8,356 nt of DNA from WJMT01 sp964456985. GTDB lineage: Bacteria > Acidobacteriota > Aminicenantia > Aminicenantales > Aminicenantaceae. The DNA lies in assembly GCA_964456985.1 (NCBI GenBank), contig CAYWDH010000079.1, forward strand, positions 1 through 8,356, written 5' to 3'. The notes under the pieces are model-generated. The model saw only the letters and a list, made by a program, of their open reading frames with translations. It made no database searches and had not been told where the DNA came from. The position numbers were made by a program, and so were the translations under genes. Positions 7,181-8,356 of the stretch are shown piece by piece (positions within the stretch are counted from its first letter, which is position 1; every line of letters starts with the position of its first letter).

Positions 7181-7205
7181 TTTTTATGAAAATTTTTCAT
7201 AAAAA
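7181..7205. repeat. Perfect 25-base A/T palindrome in the divergent promoter region
   Basis: TTTTTATGAAAA (7181-7192) and TTTTCATAAAAA (7194-7205) are exact reverse complements around a single central T. Short flanks GATA (7173-7176) and TATC (7208-7211) extend the symmetry after a mismatch. It lies between the divergent GT39 and GT2 genes, so it could be an operator for a dimeric regulator or an AT-rich promoter element. All but two stem pairs involve only A and T, so it is not a terminator. The symmetry is seen directly; the role is inferred. Confidence 0.6.
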
Positions 7206-7210
7206 CTTAT

Positions 7211-7222
7211 CTGTGCCCACAG
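7211..7222. repeat. Short dyad CTGTG-CC-CACAG upstream of the GT2 gene
   Basis: CTGTG (7211-7215) and CACAG (7218-7222) are reverse complements separated by two bases. The dyad lies 43 bases before the ATG at 7266, next to the A/T palindrome. It may be an operator half of the same regulatory region, but a 5-base arm can occur by chance. Confidence 0.3.
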
Positions 7223-7265
7223 GTGATCCATTACAATTGACTTTTGAACGAAACTATCGCCTCTC

Positions 7266-7994
7266 ATGAAAGAACAGCGCAGCATTTCTGCTTTTTTTCC
7301 TTGCTATAATGATGGCGGAACGATAGCCAGCATGGTGGCCCTTACGGATTTAACTTTAAAGGGACTTACAGATGATTATGAAATCCTGGTGGTTGATGAT
7401 GGCAGCTCTGACCATAGCCGCGCAATATTAAAAGAATTAGAAAAAAAATATGATCGCCTCAAAGTAACTTACCATGAAGAAAACAAAGGCTACGGCGGTG
7501 CACTGAAGACCGGCTTTTACTCAGCAACCAAAGAATTCCTGTTTTATACCGATGGGGATTTTCAGTATGATGTCTCAGAAATAGCAAAGCTTCTGCCAGA
7601 AATGAAGGATGATACAGACATTGTCAATGGGTATAAAGTAGGCAGGTCAGATCGGCTCTATAGAAAAATTGTCGGGAGAACTTATCACTGGATCATGAAA
7701 TTAATGTTTGGCTTCAAAATTAGAGATGTGGATTGTGATTTCAGGCTCATTCGCAGGTCAGTCTTTGATAACATCCGTTTGGAATACAATACCGGAGTTA
7801 TCTGCGTTGAAATGGTCAAAAAAATGCAGGACGCCGGTTTTCAATTTGCTGAGGTTCCAGTCAACCACTATTTCAGAGCCTATGGAAAATCTCAGTTTTT
7901 CAATTTTAAAAGAATATTTCATACAGGAAGAGATATCTTGAAGCTCTGGTGGAAACTGGTCATCAAAAAAGAAGGAATGACTCACCATGTCTGA
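7266..7994 (+). CDS. Polyprenyl-phosphate-sugar synthase-like glycosyltransferase (GT2, DPM1/ArnC-like)
   Basis: The 242-residue protein matches the dolichol-phosphate mannose synthase-like class of GT2 enzymes. It opens with ISAFFPCYND (7-16), the first strand of the GT-A fold, then ILVVDDGSSD (40-49) and ENKGYGGALKTGF (72-84), typical of this class. TDGDFQYD (95-102) holds the DxD metal site, Asp96 and Asp98. VDCDFRLIRRSVF near 155-167 is the acceptor-side signature. There is no transmembrane segment, so it resembles the compact DPM1 form rather than the long GtrB/ArnC form with two C-terminal helices. It should transfer a sugar from a nucleotide donor to undecaprenyl or a similar phosphate on the cytoplasmic side. 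No clear ribosome binding site precedes the ATG. It overlaps the epimerase gene by 8 bases, and the divergent GT39 protein is a plausible user of its product. The sugar is unknown. Confidence 0.92.
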   Translation: MKEQRSISAFFPCYNDGGTIASMVALTDLTLKGLTDDYEILVVDDGSSDHSRAILKELEKKYDRLKVTYHEENKGYGGALKTGFYSATKEFLFYTDGDFQYDVSEIAKLLPEMKDDTDIVNGYKVGRSDRLYRKIVGRTYHWIMKLMFGFKIRDVDCDFRLIRRSVFDNIRLEYNTGVICVEMVKKMQDAGFQFAEVPVNHYFRAYGKSQFFNFKRIFHTGRDILKLWWKLVIKKEGMTHHV

Positions 7995-8356
7995 CAACAT
8001 CAGGCTTTTTGAGAATAAAAAGGTGCTTATTACCGGCGGACTCGGTTTTATAGGGAGTAATCTCGCCATAAAGCTGGCCAAAGCCGGAGCTATAGTCACC
8101 CTTCTCGATGCCATGATCGAGGGTCACGGTGGAAACCCTTTCAACATTGAGCCCATCAATGACAAAGTCATCGTTAACTTTAGCGATGTCAGGAATAAAA
8201 ATATCATGAACTATATTGTCAGAGACAAAGATTACATCTTCCATCTAGCCGGGCAAAACGACCATATCTTGAGTCTGACAAATCCATTTCCAGATATCGA
8301 CATAAACATTAAAGGATCAGCGGTTCTTCTAGAGGCGTGTAAAAAACATAACAGAG
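7987..8356 (+). CDS. NAD-dependent nucleotide-sugar epimerase/dehydratase (3' end cut by window)
   Basis: An ATG at 7987 opens a frame with no stop up to the window end, giving 123 residues. AAGGA at 7972 lies 10 bases upstream. Residues 11-27 read KKVLITGGLGFIGSNLA, with the GxxGxxG NAD-binding turn of extended short-chain dehydrogenases (Gly17, 20 and 23), and Asp41 (TLLDA) at the end of strand 2 should bind the adenine ribose. The segment HGGNPFNIEPI (47-57) and the block FHLAGQNDH (85-93), followed by PFPDIDIN, match the subgroup of sugar epimerases that carry GGNxFN after strand 2 (UDP-glucose 4-epimerase/CDP-paratose 2-epimerase-like). The catalytic YxxxK lies beyond the window. It probably makes or modifies the nucleotide sugar used by the glycosyltransferases here. 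The 8-base overlap with the upstream GT2 gene implies one operon. The exact reaction cannot be told from this fragment. Confidence 0.9.
   Translation, partial: MSDNIRLFENKKVLITGGLGFIGSNLAIKLAKAGAIVTLLDAMIEGHGGNPFNIEPINDKVIVNFSDVRNKNIMNYIVRDKDYIFHLAGQNDHILSLTNPFPDIDINIKGSAVLLEACKKHNR

Noticed and set aside
7237..7242. TTGACT as a -35 box for the GT2 gene at 7266
   Set aside because: A -10 box at 17 bases would fall at the start codon, and no TATAAT-like sequence is there.
7758..8244. Two - strand open frames opposite the GT2/epimerase junction
   Set aside because: They are antisense to two genes with full family motifs; no domain or start signal supports them.

Overview
The window is a stretch of a bacterial surface-polysaccharide or glycoconjugate locus. 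It holds eight protein-coding genes, two of them cut by the window edges. There is no rRNA, tRNA, CRISPR array or insertion sequence that I can see. Gene content (two family-2 glycosyltransferases, a GT39-type polytopic membrane glycosyltransferase, a NodB-type deacetylase, a SAM methyltransferase, a nucleotide-sugar epimerase, an AlkP-superfamily hydrolase and a membrane-anchored PA14 protein) suggests a free-living, probably uncultured bacterium. Shine-Dalgarno sites such as AAGGAG and AAGGGG, GTG/TTG starts and short gene overlaps are bacterial in style. I cannot place the organism at phylum level.

Layout. (1) 1-3281, + strand: the end of a rhamnosyltransferase-like GT2 gene overlaps by 20 bases the start of a gene for a helical-domain/TM/PA14 protein. 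A short gap follows, then an AlkP-superfamily phosphodiesterase gene. The last two genes are visibly richer in A+T than their neighbours. (2) 3282-5172, + strand: after a 180-base gap, a polysaccharide deacetylase and a methyltransferase are separated by one base and form a two-gene unit. (3) 5173-7093: a short convergent gap with a hairpin, then a GT39-type membrane glycosyltransferase on the - strand. (4) 7094-8356: a divergent intergenic region with a perfect A/T palindrome, then on the + strand a polyprenyl-phosphate-sugar synthase-like GT2 overlapping by 8 bases a nucleotide-sugar epimerase that runs off the window. The epimerase is real although truncated: its frame is open from the ATG at 7987 to the window end.

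How the genes may work together (inference). The GT2 at 7266 resembles enzymes that load a sugar onto polyprenyl phosphate. The GT39-type protein resembles enzymes that use such lipid-linked sugars on the far side of the membrane. The epimerase would prepare a nucleotide sugar, and the deacetylase and methyltransferase would tailor sugar residues. This set parallels the lipid A aminoarabinose (Arn) pathway in enzyme classes but lacks visible ArnA-formyltransferase and ArnB equivalents, so the final product is unknown. The most unusual protein is the HEPN-like/TM/PA14 fusion at 775-1758.
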